64,000 nucleotides of DNA from Ruminococcus sp. Phil11 (lineage in GTDB: Bacteria > Bacillota > Clostridia > Oscillospirales > Ruminococcaceae), in contig MSGZ01000007.1 in assembly GCA_001940925.1 (NCBI GenBank), positions 1 through 64,000 on the forward strand. Direction: 5' to 3'. Below the pieces are notes generated by a model that was not told the DNA's origin, searched no databases, and saw only the letters and a program-made list of their open reading frames with translations. Positions 7,506-16,529 of this stretch are shown piece by piece. Made by a program: the position numbers and the translations under genes. Every line of letters starts with the position of its first letter. Position 1 is the first letter of the stretch.

Positions 7506-8935
7506 AGGCAGCAGATCTGATGCGCGCCATGGAATCGCGTCCGGATGCGCTGGAAGCAGCGGCACCGTCCCTGCGCGGGAGCGACCGCAAGCCTGATATC
7601 AGCGATGTGCTCGGCCGGATCCGCGGCGGGCAGACACAGCCCGATTTCCAAGCACCTGCGCCGAAAATCGTACAGACCAAGCATTTGCGGCTGGTTCCGG
7701 CAATGCTGACCGCCTGCAGTATTGCAGCATGTGCAGCCGTCGTGACGGGACTTGCATTCCTGATCCGGGATTCGCATGAAGCCGTCGAAAGCAGCGATGC
7801 CGCCATGCTGATCCCTGCCGGTACCGAGGAAGCCGTTACGAAGGAGATCGTGAAGGAGCAGTCCGCAGAAGCGGCGGAATCCAAAGCGGAGGCCGCACCC
7901 ATGACCGAACCCGCAGACGGTGCGCATCCGCAGAACGATCTCGTTGTAACGGCTGAGACGGAACCCGTCTCAGGTACGGTGAAAAGTGAAGCACAGCCTG
8001 CACCGAATACCGAACCCGCAGACGCCGAAGCCCCGCTTGTCACGGCAAAGACCGTGCCGACGACCGCCGTGCGTCAGCAGAACGATGAAACGATTGTCCG
8101 CATCACGTATAAGATTCCGAATCTTTCGGTATTGATGCCGGGTATGATCCGCATTGAGCTGTATGACTATGCGGACGGCAAAAAAATCTCCGGCTTTGAT
8201 CTGTTCAGCGGAGAACCGGGCGGCGACTCCGGCCTTGTTGAGGTCGTAATTCCGGACGGCACGACCCATATCATTGCAGCAATGTATTGCGACGAGACGA
8301 ACAAAAAAGCGGAGATCGGCACATTTCCGGTCAAAGTTCAGAACGGTGCTGCGGAGCCGATCAAAATGCATATCGACAGCGCGCTCAATGAAGTCTGTAC
8401 GGTGACTGAGAGTCCGGCGATTTCCCAGCCGGTATTCCGCACACTTGAAAAAGACCACACGCTGCCGGCACCCTCGTTTATCTATCAGTGGAACAGCGAC
8501 CAGTATCATGCGCTGGATACCGAACTGCATTACAAAAGTGCGGCGGAGTGGAAGAACAATCGCATGATGGGCGGCGGCGACTGGGCACTCTACGCCGAAC
8601 ACAATGACGGATTCCGCTACCTGGATGAGCACGCAGATTCGGTCTCGTATCTCTGGTTCATGTATGAGGCGGACGGCGCAGTGCCGGAGGTACGCCAGAT
8701 GGAGATTTCCGACCAGAGCGGCATCTGGATCAAGGCAGCACTGTGTCCGGCGGATGTGCACGGCAAGGTTCGCGTCATGATCCCGCTGGATGAGGAAGTT
8801 CCGGCATGGATCGGGGATGTCACGGATCAGTGGCGGCTGGAGCTTGTTGAGAACGGTGTGTTCAAGCACGATCCCATTCAGACGCACTGGTACATGCGCA
8901 TCGACGAAACCTCAGGCATTGCCCCGGTATATTGA
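7502..8935 (+). CDS. Membrane protein, candidate anti-sigma factor
   Basis: A 477-aa protein whose ATG overlaps the sigma-factor stop codon (ATGA), so the two are translationally coupled. Residues 1-60 form a soluble, charged N-terminal part that could bind sigma. One transmembrane helix lies near 65-88 (MLTACSIAACAAVVTGLAFLI). An Ala/Glu/Thr-rich linker runs to about 185, then a large outside domain of about 290 aa rich in Trp, Tyr and Asp. Single-span topology plus overlap with an ECF sigma gene is the usual sign of an anti-sigma factor. The outside domain is not one I recognise and would be the sensor. A terminator follows. Confidence 0.55.
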   Translation: MKAADLMRAMESRPDALEAAAPSLRGSDRKPDISDVLGRIRGGQTQPDFQAPAPKIVQTKHLRLVPAMLTACSIAACAAVVTGLAFLIRDSHEAVESSDAAMLIPAGTEEAVTKEIVKEQSAEAAESKAEAAPMTEPADGAHPQNDLVVTAETEPVSGTVKSEAQPAPNTEPADAEAPLVTAKTVPTTAVRQQNDETIVRITYKIPNLSVLMPGMIRIELYDYADGKKISGFDLFSGEPGGDSGLVEVVIPDGTTHIIAAMYCDETNKKAEIGTFPVKVQNGAAEPIKMHIDSALNEVCTVTESPAISQPVFRTLEKDHTLPAPSFIYQWNSDQYHALDTELHYKSAAEWKNNRMMGGGDWALYAEHNDGFRYLDEHADSVSYLWFMYEADGAVPEVRQMEISDQSGIWIKAALCPADVHGKVRVMIPLDEEVPAWIGDVTDQWRLELVENGVFKHDPIQTHWYMRIDETSGIAPVY

Positions 8936-8967
8936 GCGGTGCTCCGAATTCCATTCTGAATAACGAG

Positions 8968-9003
8968 AAAGGACGCTGACGTAACAGTCAGCGTCCTTTT
9001 TGT
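8968..9003 (+). terminator. Rho-independent terminator of the sigma/anti-sigma operon
   Basis: AGGACGCTGAC pairs with GTCAGCGTCCT around the loop GTAACA and is followed by TTTTT. It shares the core GCTGACGTAACAGTC with the terminator at 1698. Confidence 0.85.
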
Positions 9004-9038
9004 TCATGATCATGGGATTTCCATTACAAAGCGATCCC

Positions 9039-10865
9039 TTATTCCTCTGCCGGTGCCTCGCCCGCAGTCTCGCCGTCTGCGGCATCATCTGCGGCGGCAT
9101 CCTGACCGTTCAGCAGGTCAAAGTGCGTTGCATACCACGCATTGCCGTTCTTGACCATGAGCCAGCGGAGTGTGCCGTTATAATCATTCGTTACAGTGCC
9201 GCGCTCGGACTCCTTCGTCAGCTGCAGCTCAAAGTGCGCATCCGCCGTGCAGATCGTATCGGAATACATCTTCACATTGCTGATCTCCAGCACCTTGTCC
9301 ACACGCGCCGTATACGGGTTGTTCCATGCAACGTCCGCGGTAATGCCGTGCAGCACCGTGAACGCGTCACTGCCGTTCAGCACGAAGTTGTCGAGGTACT
9401 GGCGGTTTGCCCATGTCGCCTCGTCCTTGTTGATCATATAGTTGATATACGCCTTGGTCAGCTCCTCAATGCGTGCGACCAGCACCGGATTCGGCTCCGC
9501 CTTCGATGCAGGCTCAAACTGATAGACCTGCTCCGGATCGGACGCATCCGGCACAGCCCTTGCGCTGAGCGAATTGCCGTCCGCATCAAATGCTCTGACC
9601 TCCGGCGTCACGAACAGCCCGTCGATCTTCACATGCTGTCCGACCGGGTTCTCCACGATATTCAGTGCCTTCTCGTCCAGACCGACCTCATATTCCGTAT
9701 CGGTCAGCGCGGACATCGGCACCTTCATGCCGTTCACCAGCAGCGAGCCGCCGTCCGGGACCGTCACATCCAGCGTATATTTCGCTTCCGGCGAGATCTC
9801 GATCAGGGATTCCGGCTCCATGGTTTTCCAGACCGGGAAATCGAACTTCTCGGTGCCGCTGACTCTCTGCAGCGCGACCGTCGCGATCGACGCGCCGTTG
9901 TAGCGGATGTAGTAAACCGGCTTGTCGTCGGTGTATTCATCGACCTTCTTGACCCATGTATACCCGGTGCCGCCGAGGCTCTCGATATCGAGCGTCGAGG
10001 CGATCGTATCAGCCGTTTCGTAATCGGTCACGGGGATCTCATCGACCTTCTGGCGCACCATGTCGCTGTAAAAGCCGCTGTTCAGGTGCGAAACATAGCC
10101 GTCGATCGTGTACTTCGGACGGGATTCCTCGTACTCCTTGAGGAAATTGTTGAGGCGTCTCATGCCCCAGAGCGTCAGGATCAGGCCGAGCATGATGTAA
10201 ATGGCCAGTCCGATGCGGAAATAATTGGGTCTGCGCTTTGCAGCCGCGGCGGAACGCTTCTGCTGCGGTCTGTCGTTCGCGGTATGCGGACGCTGCGGAT
10301 TGCTCCGCTGCTGCGGTGCGCGCTGCTCTGCAGGACGCTGACGGTGCTGCTGCACCGGCTCTCTCTGCGGCTGACTTCTGCGCTGCGGCTCCTGCGGACG
10401 CTGCGGACGGCTCTGCTGACCTTCCGGGCGGCGATGCGGCGCACGCTGCTGACCGCCGTTCTGCGGCCGCTGCTGCGGTGCGCGTCTCGGCGGTGCATCG
10501 ACCTGCTCGACATCCCGGCGGACACGGTTCTGCTGACCGTTTGCGCGCTGCTCCTCCGGACGCCGCCGCTGCGGTGCCTGCTCAGCGTTTCTTCTGACCG
10601 GTGCCTTCTGCCCGGGATTCTCACGGCGGGGCTTTTCCCGCTCCGGCATACGGCTTTCCTGCGCCGGCTCCGGATTCCCGCGGGCCGGTGTCTTGGGCGT
10701 TGCCGCGTGGCTCCGCGGCGTACCGGTCTGTACAAAATCAAGATCGTCGCTTTCGCGCCGTTTGGCTGTCCGGCGCGGGGACGCTTCCACTTCTCTCAGG
10801 ATCTCCTCCAGTGCTGCATCCGCATCGCGGTCGGCACTGCTTCTGATATTCTTCTCATCTGCCAT
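9039..10865 (-). CDS. Membrane protein with Arg/Pro/Gln-rich cytoplasmic region
   Basis: A 608-aa protein. Residues 1-45 are acidic with a helical segment. About 50-210 is extreme low complexity, almost only Arg, Pro, Gln, Glu and Ala, and certainly disordered. One transmembrane helix lies at about 217-234, then an extracytoplasmic part of about 370 aa with alternating strand-like segments, ending in an Ala/Asp/Glu-rich tail. The very basic N-terminal side predicts that end inside. I do not recognise the outside domain. The gene follows the phosphodiester-glycosidase-like gene by 18 bp in the same operon, so a shared cell-envelope role is likely. The repeat-rich DNA encoding the tail (10240-10700) is a region prone to length change. 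Confidence 0.6.
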   Translation of the reverse strand: MADEKNIRSSADRDADAALEEILREVEASPRRTAKRRESDDLDFVQTGTPRSHAATPKTPARGNPEPAQESRMPEREKPRRENPGQKAPVRRNAEQAPQRRRPEEQRANGQQNRVRRDVEQVDAPPRRAPQQRPQNGGQQRAPHRRPEGQQSRPQRPQEPQRRSQPQREPVQQHRQRPAEQRAPQQRSNPQRPHTANDRPQQKRSAAAAKRRPNYFRIGLAIYIMLGLILTLWGMRRLNNFLKEYEESRPKYTIDGYVSHLNSGFYSDMVRQKVDEIPVTDYETADTIASTLDIESLGGTGYTWVKKVDEYTDDKPVYYIRYNGASIATVALQRVSGTEKFDFPVWKTMEPESLIEISPEAKYTLDVTVPDGGSLLVNGMKVPMSALTDTEYEVGLDEKALNIVENPVGQHVKIDGLFVTPEVRAFDADGNSLSARAVPDASDPEQVYQFEPASKAEPNPVLVARIEELTKAYINYMINKDEATWANRQYLDNFVLNGSDAFTVLHGITADVAWNNPYTARVDKVLEISNVKMYSDTICTADAHFELQLTKESERGTVTNDYNGTLRWLMVKNGNAWYATHFDLLNGQDAAADDAADGETAGEAPAEE

Positions 10866-10883
10866 TTGTTACGCCCCCCTTTC

Positions 10884-11930
10884 TTACGATTCCGGCTTGA
10901 TCAGCCAGCATGTCGGCATTTTGCGCGGACCGTAAAGCGAGGAGCAGATATTCTGCAGCTTTCCGTCAAAATACAGAAGCGAGGAGCTTCCGCCGTCCAG
11001 GTTCATGGCATTGACGGCACCGTGCTGCAGCATGATCTGCGTCAGGTCATCGTAGGTCGCACCGAGCGAGTCGGTCTGTCTGCCGTTGATGACGAGGAAC
11101 AGGACCGTACCGTCCGCGGTCTGGCCGATCGCGGTGCGCGGGTTGAAGCCGCCGCCGAGGGAATCCTGCTCATTGCCCGGCACGCCGTTGACGATCAGCG
11201 GACGCTTCGGGTCGCCCCAGCAGACTGCATCGCGCAGTCCGAGATCAATTGCCTGCTGCGCGGTCATTTTTCCGATGTGCATGATATTGTCCTGGTCGAA
11301 GCCGATGACAAATTCATAGGCCGTATTGAGGTCACCCCAGCGGAGCTCGCCCTCGGAAATGACCATGCCGAGCGGGATGCCGCCGTTGCCGACGCCGTTC
11401 AGATCGACGAAGCCGCCGGCATTCGTGCCGCCCTGTGCGCCGTATTTTTCGATCATGTCCGCAACTCTCATGCCCTCGTATTCCTCACCGTAGGGACCGG
11501 AGATGCCGACGAACACGCGGGACGGATCCGAGATCTTCAGCAGCTTGCCCTTGAACGTGCTGCCGGAAACGTCAATGAGCTCGGTCGCCTTGCGCTCCGT
11601 ATCCTCCGGAACGGCATTGCCGTTCTCATCGACCTTCTGCGCGATATTGACAAGCGCGGTATTGGTATCCGCAATATTCTCCTCCCCGGAATTGCCGAGA
11701 TATTCCTCGATCTGCTCCGGCGTATAGTACCAGTCCGCAAGGAATTTGATCGCACTTGTCTCCTTCACGGAACATACAAAAAGCTTTTTCGCGCTGTCAG
11801 ACGGTCCCTTTGCAATGACAAGCATCAGCAGATACAGGGCAACCACAGCCATGATCAGCGTGGTCAGTATCACGATCAGAACGCGCCCGACAATTTTTCC
11901 GGCACTGAGCCGGCGGCGTGCATGAGCCAT
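10884..11930 (-). CDS. Phosphodiester glycosidase (NAGPA-like) family, membrane-anchored
   Basis: A 348-aa protein with a basic N-terminus and one membrane helix at about residues 12-38, so the rest is outside. The C-terminal half carries features of the NAGPA/exopolysaccharide family: TAIGQTADGTVLFLVINGRQ near residue 270 and the signature NLDGGSSSLLYF near 320. Relatives remove sugars from phosphodiester-linked glycans; bacterial members occur in envelope and polysaccharide contexts. The exact substrate is unknown. It is first in a two-gene minus-strand operon with a promoter at 12000-12028. Confidence 0.8.
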   Translation of the reverse strand: MAHARRRLSAGKIVGRVLIVILTTLIMAVVALYLLMLVIAKGPSDSAKKLFVCSVKETSAIKFLADWYYTPEQIEEYLGNSGEENIADTNTALVNIAQKVDENGNAVPEDTERKATELIDVSGSTFKGKLLKISDPSRVFVGISGPYGEEYEGMRVADMIEKYGAQGGTNAGGFVDLNGVGNGGIPLGMVISEGELRWGDLNTAYEFVIGFDQDNIMHIGKMTAQQAIDLGLRDAVCWGDPKRPLIVNGVPGNEQDSLGGGFNPRTAIGQTADGTVLFLVINGRQTDSLGATYDDLTQIMLQHGAVNAMNLDGGSSSLLYFDGKLQNICSSLYGPRKMPTCWLIKPES

Positions 11931-11999
11931 ATTCAGTCAACCTTTCGTTCAGTTTTTTTCGTATATGCAGCCGCAGCTGCACAGTATGATGCACTCTAT

Positions 12000-12028
12000 A
12001 TTTTAACGCAAAATCCGAAAAAAAGCAA
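12000..12028 (-). promoter_or_regulatory. Sigma-A promoter of the phosphodiester-glycosidase operon
   Basis: Minus strand: TTGCTT (12028-12023), 17-bp spacer, TAAAAT (12005-12000). It lies 70 bp before the start codon at 11930. Confidence 0.7.
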
Positions 12029-12157
12029 GTGTTTTCCGCATTTTCCGACAAGATTCTCACTGAGCGGTTTTTTCGCGTATTTTTTTGTATAAGATGCTGT
12101 ACGCCCCGTGTCAAACCCTGTCGGAACCGCATATCATGATGCAGGGAGGTGAGAACC

Positions 12158-12355
12158 ATGGAGACCCATTTTGTCGTCTCGACAGAGACCTATGCGGAGA
12201 AGGCGCGGCAGCTTCTGGAACGGTACCGCTACCGCTTCCGGATGCAGAAGATCACGGCGGCATCGGGCTGCGCCTTTCATTTCCGTGTCAATGCCCCCGC
12301 CGCGGCAGTTTTTGCGCTGCTCAGCTCCGGCGGCATCCCCTATCAGATAAACTAA
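12158..12355 (+). CDS. DUF3343 family small protein
   Basis: A 65-aa protein of the DUF3343 type: an N-terminal strand with FVVSTETYAEKARQLL, then a conserved ASGCAFHFRV segment with a single Cys and a C-terminal GIPYQI. Family members often sit beside cysteine-desulfurase-like genes, as here, and have been proposed to carry sulfur or selenium or to assist the desulfurase; this role is inferred. I chose the ATG at 12158 because GGAGGT lies 8 bp before it; a GTG at 12149 is in frame but overlaps that site. The cysteine desulfurase starts 17 bp downstream. Confidence 0.72.
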   Translation: METHFVVSTETYAEKARQLLERYRYRFRMQKITAASGCAFHFRVNAPAAAVFALLSSGGIPYQIN

Positions 12356-12372
12356 GGAAAGGAGCGGCCGCG

Positions 12373-13503
12373 ATGCAGAAAGCCGTTTATTTTGACAATG
12401 CCGCCACAACATGGCCGAAGCCCCCGCCCGTGCTGAATGCGATGATGCGGGCGGTCAGGGAGGCGGGCGGAAATCCCGGAAGGAGCGGGCATCCGCTGTC
12501 GGTGCGCGCCGGCAGAGCCGTCTATCATGCGCGGGAGACCGCCGCCGCACTGTTCGGGGCAAAGCCGGAAAACGTCGTCTTTACGCTGAACTGCACGCAC
12601 GCGCTGAATCTCGCGATCCGCGGGGTGCTCCGGCCGGGCGACCATGTCATCATCAGCAGCATGGAGCACAATTCCGCCGCAAGACCCGTCGCGGCGATGG
12701 CAGCGGAGCGCGTGATCTCATACAGCGTCGCGCCGGTCTCCGCGGACGGCAGCGAGACCCTCGAAGCATTCCGCAGGCTGATCCGCCCGCAGACCAGAGC
12801 CGTGATCTGCACGCTGGTCAGCAATGTCACCGGGCTGATCCTGCCGTACCGGGAGATCGCTGCCCTCTGCAAAGCGCACGGGCTGATCTTCATTGCGGAC
12901 GGCGCGCAGGGCTGCGGCATCCTGCCGGTCACGGTGCAGGACGGCATTCACCTGCTCTGTACGGCGGGGCACAAGGGGCTGTACGGCATCATGGGCACGG
13001 GGATGCTGCTGACGGACGGCACCGTTCCGCTCCGGCCGCTGATGCAGGGCGGCACCGGCTCGCTGTCCGCCTCGCTGCAGATGCCGGAATATCTGCCGGA
13101 TGCGCTCGAAGCGGGAACGGTCAATGTGCCGGGCATTGCCGCGCTCGACGCCGGGATGCAGTGGATCGTGCGGCAGGGCGCAGACCGGATGCTCCGGCAT
13201 GAGGCGGCACTCTGCGAACAGTTCATCGCCGGACTGAACCGGATTGGCGGTGCGGTCGTCTACCGCTCCCCTGCCTCAAAATACGCGCCGGTCGTCTCGT
13301 TCACGCTCGCACAGGAATCCCCGGACGCGACGGCTGCACGGCTTGCGGCAGCGGGGTTCTGTCTGCGCGCCGGACTGCACTGTGCGCCGCTCGCGCATGA
13401 AACGCTCGGAACGGCAAACGGTACAGTGCGTTTTTCGCCTTCGGTCATGAACACGCCGCAGGAGGTCTCTGCGCTGCTCAGAGTGCTCCGGCAGCGTGCC
13501 TGA
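12373..13503 (+). CDS. Cysteine desulfurase family protein (class V aminotransferase fold)
   Basis: A 376-aa PLP enzyme. The N-terminal YFDNAATTWPKP motif, SSMEHNS near 97, the cofactor-binding DGAQG near 178, the PLP lysine in AGHKGLYG near 202 and the C-terminal loop RAGLHCAP near 335 with the reactive Cys are all present. The family takes sulfur from cysteine (or selenium from selenocysteine) as an enzyme persulfide. The short loop and the DUF3343 partner indicate the group distinct from housekeeping IscS/NifS. Which acceptor it serves cannot be told; no IscU, ThiI or MnmA gene is nearby. The ATG at 12373 has AAGGAAAGGAG upstream; the open frame extends back to 12085 without biological meaning. 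Confidence 0.88.
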   Translation: MQKAVYFDNAATTWPKPPPVLNAMMRAVREAGGNPGRSGHPLSVRAGRAVYHARETAAALFGAKPENVVFTLNCTHALNLAIRGVLRPGDHVIISSMEHNSAARPVAAMAAERVISYSVAPVSADGSETLEAFRRLIRPQTRAVICTLVSNVTGLILPYREIAALCKAHGLIFIADGAQGCGILPVTVQDGIHLLCTAGHKGLYGIMGTGMLLTDGTVPLRPLMQGGTGSLSASLQMPEYLPDALEAGTVNVPGIAALDAGMQWIVRQGADRMLRHEAALCEQFIAGLNRIGGAVVYRSPASKYAPVVSFTLAQESPDATAARLAAAGFCLRAGLHCAPLAHETLGTANGTVRFSPSVMNTPQEVSALLRVLRQRA

Positions 13504-13512
13504 CCGCATACA

Positions 13513-13555
13513 AAAAGGCCGCATCTGCGCGTTTCTGCACAAATGCGGCCTTTCG
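13513..13555. terminator. Bidirectional terminator between convergent operons
   Basis: AAAGGCCGCAT (13515-13525) pairs with ATGCGGCCTTT (13543-13553). T/A runs lie on both sides, serving the desulfurase gene on plus and araD on minus. Confidence 0.8.
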
Positions 13556-13564
13556 TGATTCTAT

Positions 13565-14263
13565 TTATTTCTTCTGCCCGTAATATGCATTCGGGCCGTG
13601 CTTGCGCAGATAATGCTTGTCGAGAATATACTGCGGCATCTCCGCCTGCGGATTCAGCCGCAGCGTCTTGAGGGTCATCTCTGCGACGGTGTCCAGCACC
13701 ACGGCGTGATACACCGACTGTGCGGGGTCCTTGCCCCATGTGAACGGCCCGTGGTTCTTCACGACGATGCCCGGCACGGACATCGGATCAATGCCTCTGC
13801 TGTCCAGTGTTTCAGCGATCACGACACCGGTGTTCCCCTCGTAATCCGCCTCGACCTCCGCCTGTGTCAGCGCACGGGTGCACGGAACGGCACCGTAGAA
13901 ATAATCCGCGTGCGTCGTGCCGAGCGCGGGGATATCCATGCCCGCCTGCGCAAAGGCGACCGCATTGACCGAATGCGTATGCGTGATGCCGCCGATCGCC
14001 GGATAACGCCGGTACAGCTCCAGATGCGTTTTCGTATCCGAGGACGGGTTCCATTTGCCTTCCACGGTCTTGCCGGTCATCAGATCGACGACGACCATAT
14101 CCTCCGGCTCCATGCCGTCATACGCAACGCCGGACGGCTTGATGACGACCAGTCCCTTTTCACGGTCAATGCCGCTGACATTGCCCCATGTATAGATCAC
14201 GACGCCTCTTGCTGCAAGCTCCAGATTCGCCGCACATACGTCCTTTTTCAGCTGTTCCAGCAT
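13565..14263 (-). CDS. araD: L-ribulose-5-phosphate 4-epimerase
   Basis: A 232-aa class II aldolase-fold epimerase that interconverts L-ribulose-5-phosphate and D-xylulose-5-phosphate in pentose use. Phosphate-binding WGNVSG is near residue 30, the zinc ligands THTHS near 94 and a later KNHGPFTWG near 165. It ends in YYGQKK like typical AraD. The start at 14263 is preceded by GGAGGG; the frame extends further upstream over the neighbouring gene's 3' end. It is last in a pair with the nucleotidyltransferase-like gene (2-bp gap). No araA or araB is in the window. Confidence 0.93.
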   Translation of the reverse strand: MLEQLKKDVCAANLELAARGVVIYTWGNVSGIDREKGLVVIKPSGVAYDGMEPEDMVVVDLMTGKTVEGKWNPSSDTKTHLELYRRYPAIGGITHTHSVNAVAFAQAGMDIPALGTTHADYFYGAVPCTRALTQAEVEADYEGNTGVVIAETLDSRGIDPMSVPGIVVKNHGPFTWGKDPAQSVYHAVVLDTVAEMTLKTLRLNPQAEMPQYILDKHYLRKHGPNAYYGQKK

Positions 14264-14265
14264 GA

Positions 14266-15393
14266 TTATCCCTCCGGTTTCTGTTCGTGCTTCATCAGAT
14301 ATCTGAGCTCCCCGGTGATCTGCTTTCTCCGGTGCAGGAGCCCCCTGACCGGACGCCAGATCCACAGCACGGGGATCAGCCACTTGTGCCGATAGAAAAA
14401 CGGGTGCTTGCTCCTGATCTCGTCCATCGGCAGGAACAGGCGGTGCAGAATGTATTTTCCTTTTGAGCCGCCGCTCCGCCGCTGCAGCCGGTTCTGAATA
14501 TTGTGTGCGCGTGTGCCGTACATACCGGATGTCACGTAATAATCCAGCAGCTCGCTTTCCCGCTCTGTGAGTGCTTCACCGGCAAAGAGCTTCATCGCAA
14601 GGCTGCGGCTCTCCGATTCATATTCTGCGATCCCGAGCTTTTCCAGCTCTGCGGAAAGATATGCTTCATCCAGCCGGCTGCCGTATTTCCGCATGAAAAC
14701 ATAGGTATCCAGCAGCGAACGGACGCCCGTTCCGCCGAGCGAAAAGTGCTTGTACTCATGGGCGGTCATGAACAGATAATAGTCCTCGTCGGAAAAATGC
14801 CAGCCGTACTGATTGCCGTCATCCTTCAGCAGCCGCTCCTTGACACCGAGATAGTATTTTGCCATTTCGCCTGTCTGGTATTCCATGAACAGCTCGCCGT
14901 GCATCTCAAAATTATAGACCGGCGGCTTGGTGTACTCATCGACGACCTCGCGCGCTGCTTTCAGCTCGAAGCCTTGCGCTGCCATGATGCGCCGGACATC
15001 CTCACGCCGCTGCTGATCGAACAGAATGTCGTTATCCGACATCTGACGCATCCCGAGGCGCGGATACCAGTCCTTGAGCAGCGCGCCCTTCAGCGGCATA
15101 TACCAGATCTGCTCCTCCTCCAGGCATTTCAGGATCTTTTTGCGCTCCGCGTCCATGATGATATTCTTGCGGATCGCCTTTTCCTTGGCCTCCGTAAATG
15201 CGGCATCCCGGATCCCCGCGGCTTCCAGCGCGTAGGCGCAGCAGGCCGTCAGCACATGCGCCTGACAGACCTCGAACAGTGCCTTCAGATCAAGCCCGTC
15301 CGTCAGTTCCTTCCCGGGCTTCTCTCCGTTCACGGCACACCGCACCAGCGCGATCATATCCGCGGCGTTTTTCCGGTATTCAGTAATCTCCAT
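14266..15393 (-). CDS. Nucleotidyltransferase family protein (NTP_transf_5-like)
   Basis: A 375-aa protein resembling the uncharacterised nucleotidyltransferase family PF14907: the [11 protein letters not shown] segment near residue 100 and MSDNDILFD near 115, which carries the acidic metal-binding residues. A basic helix-rich C-terminus ([23 protein letters not shown]) may lie on the membrane. Members are common in capsule or polysaccharide loci but the transferred group is not known. The gene follows galE after 74 bp that hold a stem-loop, so it may be the tail of the polysaccharide operon or a separate unit with araD. Confidence 0.72.
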   Translation of the reverse strand: MEITEYRKNAADMIALVRCAVNGEKPGKELTDGLDLKALFEVCQAHVLTACCAYALEAAGIRDAAFTEAKEKAIRKNIIMDAERKKILKCLEEEQIWYMPLKGALLKDWYPRLGMRQMSDNDILFDQQRREDVRRIMAAQGFELKAAREVVDEYTKPPVYNFEMHGELFMEYQTGEMAKYYLGVKERLLKDDGNQYGWHFSDEDYYLFMTAHEYKHFSLGGTGVRSLLDTYVFMRKYGSRLDEAYLSAELEKLGIAEYESESRSLAMKLFAGEALTERESELLDYYVTSGMYGTRAHNIQNRLQRRSGGSKGKYILHRLFLPMDEIRSKHPFFYRHKWLIPVLWIWRPVRGLLHRRKQITGELRYLMKHEQKPEG

Positions 15394-15409
15394 CCGTTTC
15401 TCCTTTTGC

Positions 15410-15452
15410 GGGATATCAAACAGGTCAGCAACCGTGCGGATCGCTGACCTGT
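15410..15452 (-). terminator. Stem-loop after galE, possible terminator of the polysaccharide operon
   Basis: Minus strand: ACAGGTCAGC (15452-15443) pairs perfectly with GCTGACCTGT (15429-15420), followed only by TTGATAT. With so few T residues, partial readthrough into the next two genes is possible. Confidence 0.55.
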
Positions 15453-15467
15453 CATTTGCGTGCTGCC

Positions 15468-16493
15468 TCAGTCAGAGCTGCGGTATCCGTCCGGATTCTG
15501 CTTCTGCCAGTTCCATGCATCCCTGCACATGTCATCCAGTGTATATTCTGCCTGCCAGCCGAGCAGAGCCTTTGCCTTGTCCGCATTCGCGTAGAATTCC
15601 GGCAGGTCACCCGCACGGCGGTCACCGTAGACATGCTTCACCTTGATGCCGTTCACACGCTCAAAGGTCTCCACGATCTCCGTGACGCTGTAGGGCGTTC
15701 CGGTACCGAGATTAAAGACCTCTGTTCCGCTGTGCTGCAGGATATAGGCGACGGCCTTGACATGTCCCTTTGCGAGATCGACCACATGGATATAATCCCG
15801 CATACAGGTGCCGTCCTTCGTCGGATAGTCGCTGCCGAAGATCGTCAGGCACTCCCGCTTGCCGACCGCGACCTGCGTCACATATGGCATCAGATTGTTC
15901 GGAATGCCGAGCGGATCCTCACCGATCCTGCCGGACGGATGCGCGCCGATCGGGTTGAAATACCGGAGCAGCACCACGGAAAGCGACGGGTCTGCCCTGG
16001 CGGCATCCTCAAAGATCTGCTCCATCATTGCCTTTGTCCAGCCGTAGGGATTCGTGCAGACGCCCCGCTGCATGGTCTCCTTGTACGGCACGGGGTTTTC
16101 CTCGCCGTAGACCGTTGCACTCGAGGAGAAAATGATGTTCCGGACGCCGGCTGCCTGCATCGTTTCAAGCAGCGTCAGCGTCGTATCAATGTTATTGCGG
16201 TAGTACATCAGCGGCTTTTTGACCGATTCGCCGACCGCCTTCAGGCCTGCAAAGTGGATCACCGCGTCGATCTTGTTCTCCCGGAAGATCTGTGAGAGCC
16301 GTTCGCCGTCGCGGATATCCGCCTCATAAAGCTGCACCGGCTTTCCCGTGATCTCTTCCACTCTGCGGATCGCCTCCGGAGAGCTGTTGCAGTAATTATC
16401 TGCCACGACGACCTCATAGCCTGCGTTCAGCAGCTCAACCGCCGTGTGGGAGCCGATATATCCTGCACCGCCTGCAAGCAGGATCTTTGCCAT
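15468..16493 (-). CDS. galE: UDP-glucose 4-epimerase
   Basis: A 341-aa short-chain dehydrogenase-type epimerase. The NAD motif GGAGYIGSH is at residue 7, SSSATVYG near 122 and the catalytic pair YGWTK near 148. It interconverts UDP-glucose and UDP-galactose (or the N-acetyl forms) and so supplies galactose-type donors for the polysaccharide encoded upstream. Length and ends are typical. It is the last gene in the tightly packed operon, 36 bp after glmS. Confidence 0.95.
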   Translation of the reverse strand: MAKILLAGGAGYIGSHTAVELLNAGYEVVVADNYCNSSPEAIRRVEEITGKPVQLYEADIRDGERLSQIFRENKIDAVIHFAGLKAVGESVKKPLMYYRNNIDTTLTLLETMQAAGVRNIIFSSSATVYGEENPVPYKETMQRGVCTNPYGWTKAMMEQIFEDAARADPSLSVVLLRYFNPIGAHPSGRIGEDPLGIPNNLMPYVTQVAVGKRECLTIFGSDYPTKDGTCMRDYIHVVDLAKGHVKAVAYILQHSGTEVFNLGTGTPYSVTEIVETFERVNGIKVKHVYGDRRAGDLPEFYANADKAKALLGWQAEYTLDDMCRDAWNWQKQNPDGYRSSD

Positions 16494-16529
16494 GTTATCA
16501 CCTCAGTTTGATGTTGCCCGGATGCGGGA

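Noticed and set aside
9000..12092. Very long open frame on the plus strand opposite the membrane protein and phosphodiester-glycosidase genes
   Set aside because: It mirrors the codon bias of the minus-strand genes, has no ribosome binding site and reads as Arg/Leu/His-rich nonsense; the minus-strand proteins have clear motifs.
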